This document shows, piece by piece, positions 40,380 to 49,189 of a DNA stretch of 64,000 bases. This stretch comes from Aureispira sp. CCB-E (GTDB lineage Bacteria; Bacteroidota; Bacteroidia; Chitinophagales; Saprospiraceae). Position numbers and translations under genes: made by a program. A model generated the notes under the pieces. That model was given only the letters and a program-made list of their open reading frames with translations. It made no database searches and was not told the origin of the DNA. Positions within the stretch are counted from its first letter, which is position 1. Every line of letters starts with the position of its first letter. The DNA lies in the NCBI RefSeq assembly GCF_031326345.1, contig NZ_CP133671.1, forward strand, positions 5,208,001-5,272,000. The letters run 5' to 3'.

Positions 40380-40582
40380 GCATCTAACGTTTGTGCATAG
40401 ACCGTGCTACACATCATGCGAATATAAATATAGCTGTTCCCGAAGCAAAATCACAGATTTTGATGGTAAATTTATTTTCGAACCAGCAGCAAAATCTGTG
40501 ATTTTGCGCCCTAGGACATGCGTTCAACAGTCAAAGCCTTTACTCGAAATGTAGCATGGCTCTGTGCACCTTGTTAGGTGTC
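40380..40582 (-). other. attC recombination site (array 2, cassettes 3/4)
   Basis: The R' arm is GCATCTAAC (40380-40388) and the R'' arm GTTAGGTGTC (40573-40582). Inner arms GTGCATAGACC and GCTCTGTGCAC pair imperfectly. The central stem is GCAAAATCACAGATTTTG with GCAAAATCTGTGATTTTGC. The cassette on the far side begins GTTAGATGCA, repeated in its R'' arm at 38962. Confidence 0.85.
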
Positions 40583-40586
40583 GTTT

Positions 40587-42194
40587 TTAGTCGATTGCTA
40601 TTTCATACTTATCAGCAATTTGATCAACTACTTTTCGGATTTCCTTGTAGGGGAGTTGGAAATATTCTCTTTTAGGATTATATCTGTATAAATCCAATGT
40701 TTGGTGAATTTCTTTTTCAGCTTTATCACAGTCTGAAACTAACCATTCTTCCACAATATGAAATTTATCAGGAGAACTAGTAGAACTTGAAAGAGAATTG
40801 GCTCTATCTTGGGAACTTTTGGACGCTAATCCTATTTTAAAAACGTTTTTGTGATGTGCAGCACTTCTCATTACATAAATGTAGCCGATGTTAGGATATT
40901 TTTTTCGCAAATCATCTGTTATTTGAAGATCATTAAATGTCTTTATGTGTAATAACGATTTGGGGTTATCACTTTCGTACCAAGATTCTCGCTTTGTTAC
41001 CCAAGTTCGGTTATGAATAGGTTTATCATTTTTGTCAACACCCATCTTTCCATACGTTAGTTGTTTCCAATAACCAGTTGTGGAGAACTTTAGATTAGAT
41101 GGTTGTAATACAATTTGGCTAGGGGCAGAGTTTTCTTCGAGCTGAATAGCTTCTATGTTTCGATATCTAATTAAGTACCTTTTCTCAGATTTCTTTGTTT
41201 TGTCAAGTAACTTTCTTTTTCCATTCTTGGGGATGAGTTTGGTTGGGTGACGTTCTAGTTCTATCTCGTCATCATGAAAGCTATAATAAGAGGGAAGGTG
41301 CAGAAAATAATTACATAATTCAAATAAGGCATTACAGTTATCGAGTTTTTTGATACTGTTCTCGTGAATGTCTCTGTATTTTTCTTCTTTTAATTCTTCA
41401 TCAGGATTTAAGAATACTGATAAGTCATCAGTAGCTACAACAAATCCTTTGTTATGCTCTTTTGATACATATCTAACATCAATACTTTTAGTTTCAAGAT
41501 CTATTCTTGTTAGAACAATCGTTTTCCAATAGTCATCATAATCAGGCAACTTGGTGAGTTCAAACTCTTCTCCTTTAAGTTCTTTGTATTCATCATTTAA
41601 ACCTCCTTTATCAGTATAAGGGCTATCAAGAGTCATATTAAGCTCTTTGTCCGTTTCAGTAATTAATTTACCAGCTGTAATTAGTAGAGATACCTCATTT
41701 TTATGTCTTATGAGAGAAACGGAACTTATAATATATTCATCCTCTTTGTCTTCGGTTTGAAAGGTTAACTCATCTAATTCATCGAAATTATTAAAACTAT
41801 AAATAACTCCTTCATCCGTAAAGTTTTTTATTTCATCAATATCTTCAGGACAATCATCTGATGTAACGTAATTTAGAAAATCGCTTAGGTAAAAAATATG
41901 ATCTTTTTCTTTTTTTATTTCAAATAGGGGAAATCCATCAAAGTCAATATATCGGAAAAAAGCTTCAGCAACATTAAAGGATGTAGGCATTGTATCTAAT
42001 CCATAATTTGCATTTCGGACATTGTACTCATGAAAATAATACCTTATTAACTCATCGGAAGGAAATCCAACACCGTTTCTTTTTATTGCTTCGAAAGAGG
42101 CAACAACTTTTTTTTGAGAATTATTATTTTTTTTAGGTGGAGGATTAAACATTTTTTTTCCTAATTCTGCCATTCTCTTTTCATGCTCTTTCAT
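40587..42194 (-). CDS. GIY-YIG (T5orf172-type) cassette protein (535 aa)
   Basis: The C-terminal ~100 residues form a T5orf172/MUG113 GIY-YIG domain: IGYIYVMRSAAHHKNVFKIG, then SSQDRANSLSSSTSSPDKFHIV, the E in KAEKEIHQTL, and the conserved N-P-K-R-E-Y-F end. The first ~420 residues are unrecognised and acidic, with a PPPKKNNNSQKK linker near the start. These domains are often sequence-nonspecific nucleases attached to other modules in phage-defence or mobile elements. It is one of the largest genes seen here in a cassette, and the frame is intact. Confidence 0.75.
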   Translation of the reverse strand: MKEHEKRMAELGKKMFNPPPKKNNNSQKKVVASFEAIKRNGVGFPSDELIRYYFHEYNVRNANYGLDTMPTSFNVAEAFFRYIDFDGFPLFEIKKEKDHIFYLSDFLNYVTSDDCPEDIDEIKNFTDEGVIYSFNNFDELDELTFQTEDKEDEYIISSVSLIRHKNEVSLLITAGKLITETDKELNMTLDSPYTDKGGLNDEYKELKGEEFELTKLPDYDDYWKTIVLTRIDLETKSIDVRYVSKEHNKGFVVATDDLSVFLNPDEELKEEKYRDIHENSIKKLDNCNALFELCNYFLHLPSYYSFHDDEIELERHPTKLIPKNGKRKLLDKTKKSEKRYLIRYRNIEAIQLEENSAPSQIVLQPSNLKFSTTGYWKQLTYGKMGVDKNDKPIHNRTWVTKRESWYESDNPKSLLHIKTFNDLQITDDLRKKYPNIGYIYVMRSAAHHKNVFKIGLASKSSQDRANSLSSSTSSPDKFHIVEEWLVSDCDKAEKEIHQTLDLYRYNPKREYFQLPYKEIRKVVDQIADKYEIAID

Positions 42195-42309
42195 ATTGTT
42201 TGTTTTAGGTAGAAAAATTAAATATTGTGTTATTGATAATTTGCTAAGGATGAGTAATCTTTGAATATAAGAAAAAAAATGTAGTTGTGGAGATTAACAA
42301 AATTATAAT

Positions 42310-42476
42310 GACACCTAACGTTTTGATATACGCAGTGCCACAAATTATGCACTGTGAAGATAGCTAATTCCAAGAGCAAAATCTGTGATTTTGTGTTGTG
42401 ATGCATACGACGAGACTTTAGCTTTAGCCCTAGAGGTGGGATTGACGTATATCTCTTGTTATCGGCAGTTCTTTTT
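42310..42476 (-). other. attC recombination site (array 2, cassettes 2/3)
   Basis: The R' arm is GACACCTAAC (42310-42319) and the R'' arm GTTATCGGC (42468-42476). Inner arms GATATACGCAGTG and CGTATATC pair. The single central box GCAAAATCTGTGATTTTG is a self-complementary stem here. The neighbouring cassette starts with GTTATCGGCA, matching the R'' arm. Confidence 0.85.
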
Positions 42477-43691
42477 TTAATTGTAAGAGTAATCGAATTC
42501 ACAATTTGAGCAGATGTCTGAGTCATCAGCAATATCTATTTCATCCCCACATTTTGCACATGGTTTGGTCTTATCTAATAATTTATATTCAGTTTCCTCA
42601 TTTCTTCTATCATATTCAAATTCGTAGGGTTGACCACAACCTTCACATTCTTTTATTCCATTGTATTCACCGTCCCAAATAGCATTTAAAGTTCCGCAAC
42701 ACGCACAAATAAAATGTTCAGTATTACACCAACTACAATTACCAATTTCAAGTTTGTCATGAGTTGGTTCTGGGGTTGGAGTTGGTAGGTTTTTCGCAAA
42801 TTCAAATTTAGTTTGATTGGGGTCATCAGTAATTGCCTTAACTCTTTCATCAATTAATTCAACAGGTTGACCAAAATATACTTCATTTAATCTACCATTC
42901 ATTTCGTCACACAATTGACAATAGTGAATTTCATACTCTCTTTCCGCTTCTAATTCCTTGATATATTCAAGTTCTTCTTTTGATATAATATCCTTTTCAA
43001 TTGTATTTATTGCTTCACCTACAATTTTATAAAACTTGCTTTCGGATTTTTCAAACAGAGGTTTGAGGTGAGGGTGCAATGCAACTTTACCATCCTTTTT
43101 CTCACAAAAATCGGCAGTATTGTAGGATATGAAGAAAGCCCCTTTTATCGAATGGGTTTCTACATAATCTATGAAACTTAATAATATGATTGCATCGGCA
43201 AAGCTATTTTTATGAATAAAAGGTGCTTTTTTTTCTAACGCATATTTGCCTGCATCAAGCATGATTTCCTCCTTAATTTCAATTATTTTTGTGTTTCTGT
43301 GCTTGAATAAATCATCAATTAGCTTGATATTATCAGTAATGGCATCTTCAATTTCCTTTTTCTTGGAATTGAATTTTTTAACAAAATCATCAAAATAATC
43401 GTTATCCTCATCTTCATTTAACAAAAAACTAAAAATATCTCTTTCCCCTTTTTTTCCTAGTAATTTTTGAATATTGCTAAGGGCTTCCTTTACATTGTTA
43501 AAGTGTTTTAGACCAACTTTTTTTACCTGCTTCTCCTTATTTCTGTGCCATTCCTCAAATATTGTTTTTGGCAAAAGCAAAGTAATATTATTTTTGTCAA
43601 CTTCTTCTTTTAAATAGGTAAGAAGTTTAACAGGTTCTCTTCCATTTGCAAGGTAAATCCATGTGTTAGTATCAAGAGTTAAATGATGCAT
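42477..43691 (-). CDS. PIN-domain (DUF4935-like) protein with zinc ribbons (404 aa)
   Basis: The start at 43691 (MHHLTLDTNTWIYLANG) is preferred over the longer frame because the PIN fold begins there. Acidic residues are at LDTNTW (Asp), the E in IFEEWHRNK, D in SFADAIILLSF and D in YNTADFCEK, giving a full PIN active site. Three C-terminal Cys pairs (CSWC...CACCG; CEGCG; CAKCGDE...CSNC) make two or three zinc ribbons. PIN nucleases cut RNA and act in toxin-antitoxin and defence systems. The zinc part could give RNA specificity. No antitoxin gene is in the cassette. Confidence 0.75.
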   Translation of the reverse strand: MHHLTLDTNTWIYLANGREPVKLLTYLKEEVDKNNITLLLPKTIFEEWHRNKEKQVKKVGLKHFNNVKEALSNIQKLLGKKGERDIFSFLLNEDEDNDYFDDFVKKFNSKKKEIEDAITDNIKLIDDLFKHRNTKIIEIKEEIMLDAGKYALEKKAPFIHKNSFADAIILLSFIDYVETHSIKGAFFISYNTADFCEKKDGKVALHPHLKPLFEKSESKFYKIVGEAINTIEKDIISKEELEYIKELEAEREYEIHYCQLCDEMNGRLNEVYFGQPVELIDERVKAITDDPNQTKFEFAKNLPTPTPEPTHDKLEIGNCSWCNTEHFICACCGTLNAIWDGEYNGIKECEGCGQPYEFEYDRRNEETEYKLLDKTKPCAKCGDEIDIADDSDICSNCEFDYSYN

Positions 43692-43920
43692 ACTTAAATT
43701 TTTGATGTATTGAAAAACATTACTCCGTTGAAAAATCGTATTAGTTTGATTATCAGTAAGATGTATTTTCGTTGACTTTTGCGCTAAAATACTGATAATC
43801 AAGCTAATGCAAGATTCTTTTTTACGTTTTTCGTAGGAAAACTAAAAAATCAACGGAGTATTAGAAAAACAGAACCAACAGATTATTTTATAAAAAAGTT
43901 CTTGGGGGTGATGTAAAATT
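43692..43920. promoter_or_regulatory. Leader between attC and PIN gene
   Basis: The segment contains an inverted repeat: AACATTACTCCGTTGAAAAA (minus) near 43710-43730, and AAAATCAACGGAGTATTAG near 43846-43864, sharing CTCCGTTGA/TCAACGGAG. Also present are TTGATTATCAGTAAGATG and CTGATAATCAAGC. These arms could be operators or form a stem in the leader RNA, suggesting control of the PIN gene. Confidence 0.4.
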
Positions 43921-44121
43921 GCCGATAACGTTACTGTATATCACGTGCCACAAGTTATGCGCGATACAATATAGGCTTTCCCCAGAGCAAAATCGCAGAT
44001 TTTGCTAGTATTTTTTCCTCACGGAACTAGCAAAATCTGCGATTTTGCGGAGTCTCACATACGATGAGAATTTAGCTTTAGCCCTATATGGGATGGCGAT
44101 ATACAGATTGTTGTCAGTAGT
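43921..44121 (-). other. attC recombination site (array 2, cassettes 1/2)
   Basis: The site is about 201 bp. The R' arm is GCCGATAAC (43921-43929) and the R'' arm GTTGTCAGTA (44112-44121). Inner arms ACTGTATATC and GATATACAG pair. The central stem GCAAAATCGCAGATTTTGCTAGT pairs fully with ACTAGCAAAATCTGCGATTTTGC, the longest perfect stem of the set. The R'' arm repeats the start of cassette 1. Confidence 0.88.
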
Positions 44122-44122
44122 T

Positions 44123-45169
44123 TTATTTTATTGGTGGTCTATCATCATTTCTTATTTCTGCAAGATACCCTGTAAGCTCATACTTTTTAGCATAAGTCGT
44201 TTCTTTTACAAAAGATAACTTCAAGTTGATTTCTATCTCTTTTGACCATTGGCTGATAAGAACAGAATGTGTATTTTCCTCAATGTTTTTAGTCTTAGTT
44301 TCATTTCCAGCTATACGGGGAGCATCACAAAATTTTTTACTTCTAGTATATAATTTTTTTAGATAAATATCCGATGCTTGATCATTCGAAAATACAACTT
44401 TATCTGAATTAATGAATTGCAATAAATTTAAACTTTCAATATCTTTTTCTTCTTTAGTATAAATTGTTTTTTGCTTTCGATTTCCCACTTTATAAACTTT
44501 GCTGTCAAACAACATTAGAAGAACTTTTGGATTGATGGGGTAGAATATTTGTAATCCCTTTGAGGATAATCCAGTCCTTCCTGATGGATGAGCTTTCCTT
44601 TCTAAAAATTGATTGTATTTCATGACAGGATTGTCAGAGGTGATGAAAGGTTTTTGAGTCTCGTTTACGATTAGTTTTCCTTCTAAATCAAATGCTTTGT
44701 GTATACTTTTTAATAAGAACTTTAAATTTAAAAGCGCTGTGTTTTGTTGATTAAATGTTGTGTTTTCTAGAGCGTTTTTTAGATTTTTATCATGCTTCGA
44801 TACTGTGTCAAACAGATTATTCATCATATTGTCCATGGAAATTGCCATGAATTTGGTCCGAGCTGCTTGGACTAAGGTGAAAAACCATAAGGTCACATAA
44901 TCTTCCTCTTTCTTATTTGGAAGATTTTGAGTTCTTATTATTTCTTTCAGGATATTTGCAGATTTAGCTTCAAGTTCAGCAAAACTATTTTCTATTTCTG
45001 GTTTTTTGTCATAGAAGTAATTTTCATAGGCTTGTGTTTTTAATGGACCTTGAGGGATAATAGTGTTATTTGATTTATTGTAAATCTTTAGTTGTGTTTT
45101 CTTTGGGAGTATGCTGAATAGTTTCAGATAGAAGCGTGGTACATAATGTTGCTTTTTCTTGTCAGCCAT
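44123..45169 (-). CDS. DUF4238 cassette protein (348 aa)
   Basis: The N-terminus DKKKQHYVPRFYLKLFS is the hallmark H-Y-V-P-x-F-Y-L-x-x-F of DUF4238. The downstream FITSDNPVMKYN and YPINPKVLLML segments complete the family pattern. DUF4238 proteins are cytosolic, of unknown activity, often located in mobile elements and defence islands. This is the first (newest) cassette of array 2. Its ATG is about 95 bp inside the cassette, and length is near the family's usual ~300 residues. Confidence 0.88.
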   Translation of the reverse strand: MADKKKQHYVPRFYLKLFSILPKKTQLKIYNKSNNTIIPQGPLKTQAYENYFYDKKPEIENSFAELEAKSANILKEIIRTQNLPNKKEEDYVTLWFFTLVQAARTKFMAISMDNMMNNLFDTVSKHDKNLKNALENTTFNQQNTALLNLKFLLKSIHKAFDLEGKLIVNETQKPFITSDNPVMKYNQFLERKAHPSGRTGLSSKGLQIFYPINPKVLLMLFDSKVYKVGNRKQKTIYTKEEKDIESLNLLQFINSDKVVFSNDQASDIYLKKLYTRSKKFCDAPRIAGNETKTKNIEENTHSVLISQWSKEIEINLKLSFVKETTYAKKYELTGYLAEIRNDDRPPIK

Positions 45170-45261
45170 CTTGATATTTTATTAATATGATAAAATCGAC
45201 TTATTTAACATTAAACACATTAAAATAATTCAAAAAGATGATGAAAAAATGGATTTTAATT

Positions 45262-45312
45262 ACTGACAACTACTTGCTAAACGCAATAGTCTATTGTGTT
45301 TATTTCTAATAT
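45262..45312 (-). other. attI-like site, second copy
   Basis: The sequence from AACTACTTGCTAAACGC (45268) onward matches the site at 10020. The left side is the first cassette of array 2, starting GTTGTCAGTA. It provides an independent breakpoint at the same GTT core, which is why I accept the site. It is probably inactive in cis because the adjacent recombinase is truncated. Confidence 0.75.
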
Positions 45313-45321
45313 AGAGATATC

Positions 45322-45500
45322 CTAAATTATTAAAAAATCTAAAGGGCTAGCAATTTTTTTTAAATTTTGTTTAGAGATATGAGTATAAAATTTCAGTAGT
45401 TTTAATGGAATTATGTCCTAGTAAGGTTTGAATATATCTTAAATTGACGCCTCTTTCCAATAAATGGGTGGTAGAACTATGTCTCAATGTATATATAGTT
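45322..45500 (-). pseudogene. Truncated copy of the tyrosine recombinase (C-terminal ~60 codons)
   Basis: 45322-45497 matches 10074-10250 closely but has one inserted A (in GAGTATAAAATTTC), which breaks the frame, plus substitutions near the border. Upstream codons, including the first catalytic Arg, are gone, and phage-like sequence follows within 15 bp. The junction has a T-run/CAATT microhomology to the intact gene. It is a remnant of a second recombinase gene. Confidence 0.88.
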
Positions 45501-45513
45501 CGTTTTTTTCAAT

Positions 45514-46125
45514 TCAAGTCAACAACTTCCCATACTCAGCAATCCTCCCAGCCCGATCCAAACGATTGACCACCTGCCTCGCCTTATAAAAGTCCTGGCG
45601 TTTTGTATTAATAAAATCCTTCAAAGCAAGCCCCGTAAAAGAACCCTGCATCATGCCATAAACCAAAATACGAGCCGCATAAGTTGGCTGCAGTGCTAGA
45701 TCAGGCTGATTGACAAAATCCACCCGAAAGACCCGAGCCATCTTTTGATAATTCTCCTTCCAAGTCAATTGAACAAAACCCCGTCCAAAATACCCCGAGG
45801 ACCAATATTGATTTTGAAGGTTATACAGCTCCGTTTGGCTAGGAGCTGCACGACGTTCCTGGACAGGACGAAAGTGACTTTCATGCCAAGCCGTTGCCAA
45901 GATATAAGCCAGCTTATTTTTATCCCCATCGCCATAACGATGGAAAGCCGCCACAATCTTACGAATAGAATCCTGTTGGGTTGCATCCATATAACCAAAA
46001 GCATTTTCACAAGCTTGGATGGCTTTCTCTTGAGCCAATTTTAAGCGAATCTTAAGAACCAGAAGAAGGAGTAAAAAGAGCAGTATAGCACCGCCCATCC
46101 ATTTTAACGTAGTGTTGTTTTTCAT
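45514..46125 (-). CDS. Membrane-anchored GH19-like lysozyme/chitinase-fold protein (203 aa)
   Basis: The start at 46125 (MKNNTTLKWMGG) overlaps the preceding stop as ATGA and gives an N-terminal anchor (residues 10-27, GGAILLFLLLLLVLKIRL). The rest is GH19-like: LAYILATAWHESHFRPVQE, with the catalytic Glu in HESHF and a second in VQE. GYFGRGFVQLTWKENYQKM and the C-terminal RQVVNRLDRAGRIAEYG follow. It should cleave glycan strands and, being anchored, probably acts from the virion membrane at entry. Copy 1 has no equivalent. The downstream end abuts the recombinase remnant. Confidence 0.8.
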   Translation of the reverse strand: MKNNTTLKWMGGAILLFLLLLLVLKIRLKLAQEKAIQACENAFGYMDATQQDSIRKIVAAFHRYGDGDKNKLAYILATAWHESHFRPVQERRAAPSQTELYNLQNQYWSSGYFGRGFVQLTWKENYQKMARVFRVDFVNQPDLALQPTYAARILVYGMMQGSFTGLALKDFINTKRQDFYKARQVVNRLDRAGRIAEYGKLLT

Positions 46126-46784
46126 GTTTGAATTTGTTGATACTGATAAATACCATAGGCAACTAAAGCGCCAGCTGCAGCAACTACTCCAACCGTCACT
46201 ACCACTCGAGTCCAATCGGTTTTCATAACAGGATAATCCCGATTCAAGGAGTCAATCAATTGCCTTTCATAAGGACTATTAATACGTTGATAATAGCCAA
46301 TCATTCGCTGTCTAAAGGCATTAAAAACACGAGCCTGCCCTACTCTCAGGGTTTGCCGATTGAGTGCCTGAACAGAAGCCACCCCAAAAGCACCATCCAC
46401 CAAAAGGCGCTCTCCCAAATCATTAAGAGTGCGCTGCATTTCTTTGATGGCATTGCCACCAGCCGAACTTTTCATATCTGCTAAAATATCCGCAAGGGCT
46501 TGGCTCTGGATGAAGTCGCCTTGGATCTTATCCCAATACCTCACCTTGTAAATCTGCATGGCTTCAGTAATAGATAAGTTTTCCATTTCTGCTTTAGAGA
46601 CCATGCGACCACGCCAGGCAATGAGTGTCGGAGCGGCAATACTTCGATTGGTACCAATCAAAGTACCCACCCCGACTTGATTGGAAGACCAATTGCCCTT
46701 GTCGTTATACAGATCCTGGTAACCTGCAATAATACGCCGCCACCGTCGTTTGGTGGGCAGCATCCAACTGTTGAAACTAGCCAT
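46122..46784 (-). CDS. GH108-like protein, copy 2 (220 aa)
   Basis: Same domain plan as the copy 1 gene at 11511, with a few substitutions; the catalytic Glu position is again replaced (IIAGY). The last ~25 residues are different: the membrane helix here is VGVVAAAGALVAYGIYQY and the protein ends in QQIQT. It overlaps the GH19-like gene by four bases. The shared loss of the Glu in both copies shows it is not a sequencing error. Confidence 0.7.
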   Translation of the reverse strand: MASFNSWMLPTKRRWRRIIAGYQDLYNDKGNWSSNQVGVGTLIGTNRSIAAPTLIAWRGRMVSKAEMENLSITEAMQIYKVRYWDKIQGDFIQSQALADILADMKSSAGGNAIKEMQRTLNDLGERLLVDGAFGVASVQALNRQTLRVGQARVFNAFRQRMIGYYQRINSPYERQLIDSLNRDYPVMKTDWTRVVVTVGVVAAAGALVAYGIYQYQQIQT

Positions 46785-46826
46785 AGGAAGAGGTTTTTGA
46801 AGTGGTTTTGAAAAAGCAACAGCAAC

Positions 46827-47027
46827 TCAAGCGCTTGGTGCTGGAGTTGCTGGAGTAGATTGGGCATAGAGCCAACGAAAGAATAAAAGGACAAGTAGTA
46901 CAAGCAAAATAGGTTTGAGTAGGTCAAAGAGTTCTTGTGTAAAAGAAGGTTCTTTTTGCTCTTGACTCGACCACCACCAATAACCTGTACTACCAGCACC
47001 TAATAAAAAAGGAAGTAATAAAAACAT
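46827..47027 (-). CDS. Small two-helix membrane protein, copy 2 (66 aa)
   Basis: Counterpart of 12252-12452, with Leu-Met replaced by Phe-Thr at residues 30-31. Same two hydrophobic segments and spacing to neighbours. Function unknown; virion membrane or holin-like. Confidence 0.65.
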   Translation of the reverse strand: MFLLLPFLLGAGSTGYWWWSSQEQKEPSFTQELFDLLKPILLVLLVLLFFRWLYAQSTPATPAPSA

Positions 47028-47041
47028 GGGTTTAGATTGTT

Positions 47042-47413
47042 TTAAGCGGCTGCAAGACTTGTCTGCAGTTGAGCTAAAGTAATGCTCTTTTGTTGGGTGT
47101 ATCGAAGGAGCATTTGCTCGGTTCTATCTCCAAAAATGCCATCCTCTTCTAGTAGAGGAATGAAGGTTGGAGTGTGTTTTTGATGCTCTTGATTTAAGAG
47201 CTGTTGTAGCTGTCGCACTTGTTCTCCTTGGCTGCCTTTTTTTAGGATAGCCGCTTGAGGTGCGGTGGCACTAGTACTGTTAACAGTCGGTTTGGAACCT
47301 GTTAAGAGCGTTCCTTTAAAAAGGCGATGTCGATAAAAATACAAGACAAGCAAGAGCACCAACAAACCAACGGCAAGGAGTGGTTTTTGATATTGGATCA
47401 GTTTTTCTTTCAT
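47042..47413 (-). CDS. Membrane-anchored peptidoglycan-binding protein, copy 2 (123 aa)
   Basis: Anchor and PG_binding_1 domain match the copy 1 protein (12467). The linker (about residues 38-55, SKPTVNSTSATAPQAA) is two residues shorter and largely different. Variation confined to the linker supports a spacer function between membrane and wall-binding domain. Confidence 0.8.
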   Translation of the reverse strand: MKEKLIQYQKPLLAVGLLVLLLVLYFYRHRLFKGTLLTGSKPTVNSTSATAPQAAILKKGSQGEQVRQLQQLLNQEHQKHTPTFIPLLEEDGIFGDRTEQMLLRYTQQKSITLAQLQTSLAAA

Positions 47414-47414
47414 G

Positions 47415-47666
47415 TTAAATGGGTTGATCTTGGTTTTCTCCTCCTGCTACTTCCAAGTTTTTGGCTTGAGCGTTGGTGGTTTGAGGCGCTGGGGCATTTT
47501 TAGTCAAATCTTTGTTGGTCGTTTTCTTTGGAGCTGCTTTTTCAGCCGCTTGCTTTTCGGCTTTCTTTTTCTTGAGATAGAAGAAAGTGCCCACTCCCAA
47601 AAGAGCCACAACAAAGAAAATGCCCGCTATTTTATACGAAGGTTTTGATAACATGATGATTGACAA
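47415..47666 (-). CDS. Single-anchor basic membrane protein, copy 2 (83 aa)
   Basis: Residue-identical to the copy 1 protein (12846-13097): one N-terminal helix, then Lys/Ala-rich KKKKAEKQAAEKA and a Gln/Asn tail. The identity despite some silent base changes suggests either recent exchange or strong constraint. Confidence 0.65.
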   Translation of the reverse strand: MSIIMLSKPSYKIAGIFFVVALLGVGTFFYLKKKKAEKQAAEKAAPKKTTNKDLTKNAPAPQTTNAQAKNLEVAGGENQDQPI

Positions 47667-47698
47667 TTAAAAAAGAAGGTGATAAAATAAAGGATTAA

Positions 47699-48130
47699 CT
47701 AGCTGGTCACGGCTTGCAATTGCTGGATGCGTTGATAAATCAAGTCAAAATAACTCAAGCTGTTGATGCCTGTTTTTAGATTACAATCCACATGACAAGC
47801 TTTCATAGGAATGGTGATATCCACGCCATATTTGACTTTGTAGGCTTTGATCGTTGCCATAAAACGAGCAGGATCCAAATCATAGAGCTCTTTGATGGGA
47901 TTGCAACGCTCCGAAAAATCAAAGTAATATCGAGTGATCAACCCTTTGTTGAGTCGAACAAGCAAAGGATTCGGATCATAAACCACCGTTTGTCCGTGCT
48001 CGTCTTGGAGATTGACCGTCACATCAATTTCTCGTTGCTCTACCGCTTTCTTTTGGCGTTTACCAATCAGATAAGCAAGAGCAATTGCCAAGAGTGCCCC
48101 AGCGCCTAAGAATAGGTGTTTGTTTTCCAT
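47699..48130 (-). CDS. Membrane-anchored virion protein candidate, copy 2 (143 aa)
   Basis: The start at 48130 (MENKHLFLGAG) matches copy 1; a frame four codons longer exists but is not shared. It has an N-terminal anchor followed by the same soluble domain with ACHVDC. Two residues differ from copy 1 (V-A in the anchor, V-I later). Function unknown, probably structural. Confidence 0.65.
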   Translation of the reverse strand: MENKHLFLGAGALLAIALAYLIGKRQKKAVEQREIDVTVNLQDEHGQTVVYDPNPLLVRLNKGLITRYYFDFSERCNPIKELYDLDPARFMATIKAYKVKYGVDITIPMKACHVDCNLKTGINSLSYFDLIYQRIQQLQAVTS

Positions 48131-48145
48131 AACAATGGGCATTAA

Positions 48146-49189
48146 TTAGGTTAAAATAAGATCAAGGGCATCGTTGGTACGACTATCTTGCGGATCATAG
48201 CTCTTGCTGTAGTCCGTTCCTGTCTCAGGATCCAGGTAGGTAAACAGCCACCCATCGCCCCCTTTGGAGGTTGGAGCGGTTAAGGTTCGGATGGCTTCCC
48301 ATTCGGTTACTTTGTTGAGCTGATCAATGGCTTCCACCCAGCGCTGCACAAAAGTATAGAGATTCCCTGCAGGATAAGCGGCTTTGCCGTTGTCGTTCAC
48401 TTTGACCAACCAACGATCATCCACTTGATGCCCATTAAAATCTTTAAAAAAGTCCAACTCGCTGCGTTGTCCCCAATACCACCAAATATTATCGGCACTA
48501 ATGGTGGTTGAAACGGTTGTTCCTAGCAGCAAATTCAATTGTACCGAGGGCAACCACCAAGGCATGGTGGGATCTCGTTTGTTGCTGAGATTTAAGCCCT
48601 CCCAGCCCCTATCCAAGAGCTTTTGTAAATCCGATCTTAGGGCAGGTCCTTGTGATTCGTGTTTGCCATAAATCGGGAAGGTCAAATAACGCTTGGCAGG
48701 ATCCGAATGGACGTCCACGCCAGATACTTTGTCAAAGAGCTGGTCAATGGCTTTTTGTGTATCGGAGTTGAATTTAATCAACTCCCTGCCAATATCGTAC
48801 TTAGCACGAATGATGTCCATGACCGCTACTTTGGATTGTAAATGCTCTGCTTTGGCAGTAATCAAAGCTTGTGCTCGAGTGCCTTTGATGTAAAGCGGCT
48901 CTTTTTGTTTGGGTTGGTTTTCGTTGCCTGTGTTGCCACTGTTAAAACTAGAATTGTTATGACCAAATAAAAAGGCAATCTGTTCTTTGGTCAAACCTGT
49001 GTTTTGACTGGAGACATTGTTGCGTCCTGTAACTGCTGGTGTTGAAGCAGCGGTTTCTTTTTTGGTGGTAACAGTGGGCTCTTCTTCTTTTTTAGGACGG
49101 AGTACCGCCCAAACCGCCCAACCGCCAAGGGCTAGAATGAGCAGCAAACCAATGACCAATAAGGGTGTTTTATTCGTTGGATTTTCCAT
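48146..49189 (-). CDS. Large membrane-anchored structural protein candidate, copy 2 (347 aa)
   Basis: Counterpart of 13592-14635 with two substitutions (V-A in the linker, N-S near the end). Same N-terminal anchor and Trp-rich domain. The gap to the next gene is 29 bp shorter than in copy 1. A spike or minor capsid role remains the working idea. Confidence 0.65.
   Translation of the reverse strand: MENPTNKTPLLVIGLLLILALGGWAVWAVLRPKKEEEPTVTTKKETAASTPAVTGRNNVSSQNTGLTKEQIAFLFGHNNSSFNSGNTGNENQPKQKEPLYIKGTRAQALITAKAEHLQSKVAVMDIIRAKYDIGRELIKFNSDTQKAIDQLFDKVSGVDVHSDPAKRYLTFPIYGKHESQGPALRSDLQKLLDRGWEGLNLSNKRDPTMPWWLPSVQLNLLLGTTVSTTISADNIWWYWGQRSELDFFKDFNGHQVDDRWLVKVNDNGKAAYPAGNLYTFVQRWVEAIDQLNKVTEWEAIRTLTAPTSKGGDGWLFTYLDPETGTDYSKSYDPQDSRTNDALDLILT

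Larger units (their letters stand above)
37302..45270 (-). mobile_element. Integron cassette array 2
   Basis: Five cassettes in minus orientation lie between a truncated recombinase copy (45322-45500) and the IS91 remnant. Each begins and ends with a matching signature, e.g. GTTGTCAGTA, GTTATCGGCA, GTTAGGTGTC, GTTAGATGCA and GTTAGGCACC. The long attC sites share the GCAAAATCTGCGATTTTGC stem with array 1, so both arrays were served by the same recombination system. Confidence 0.8.
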
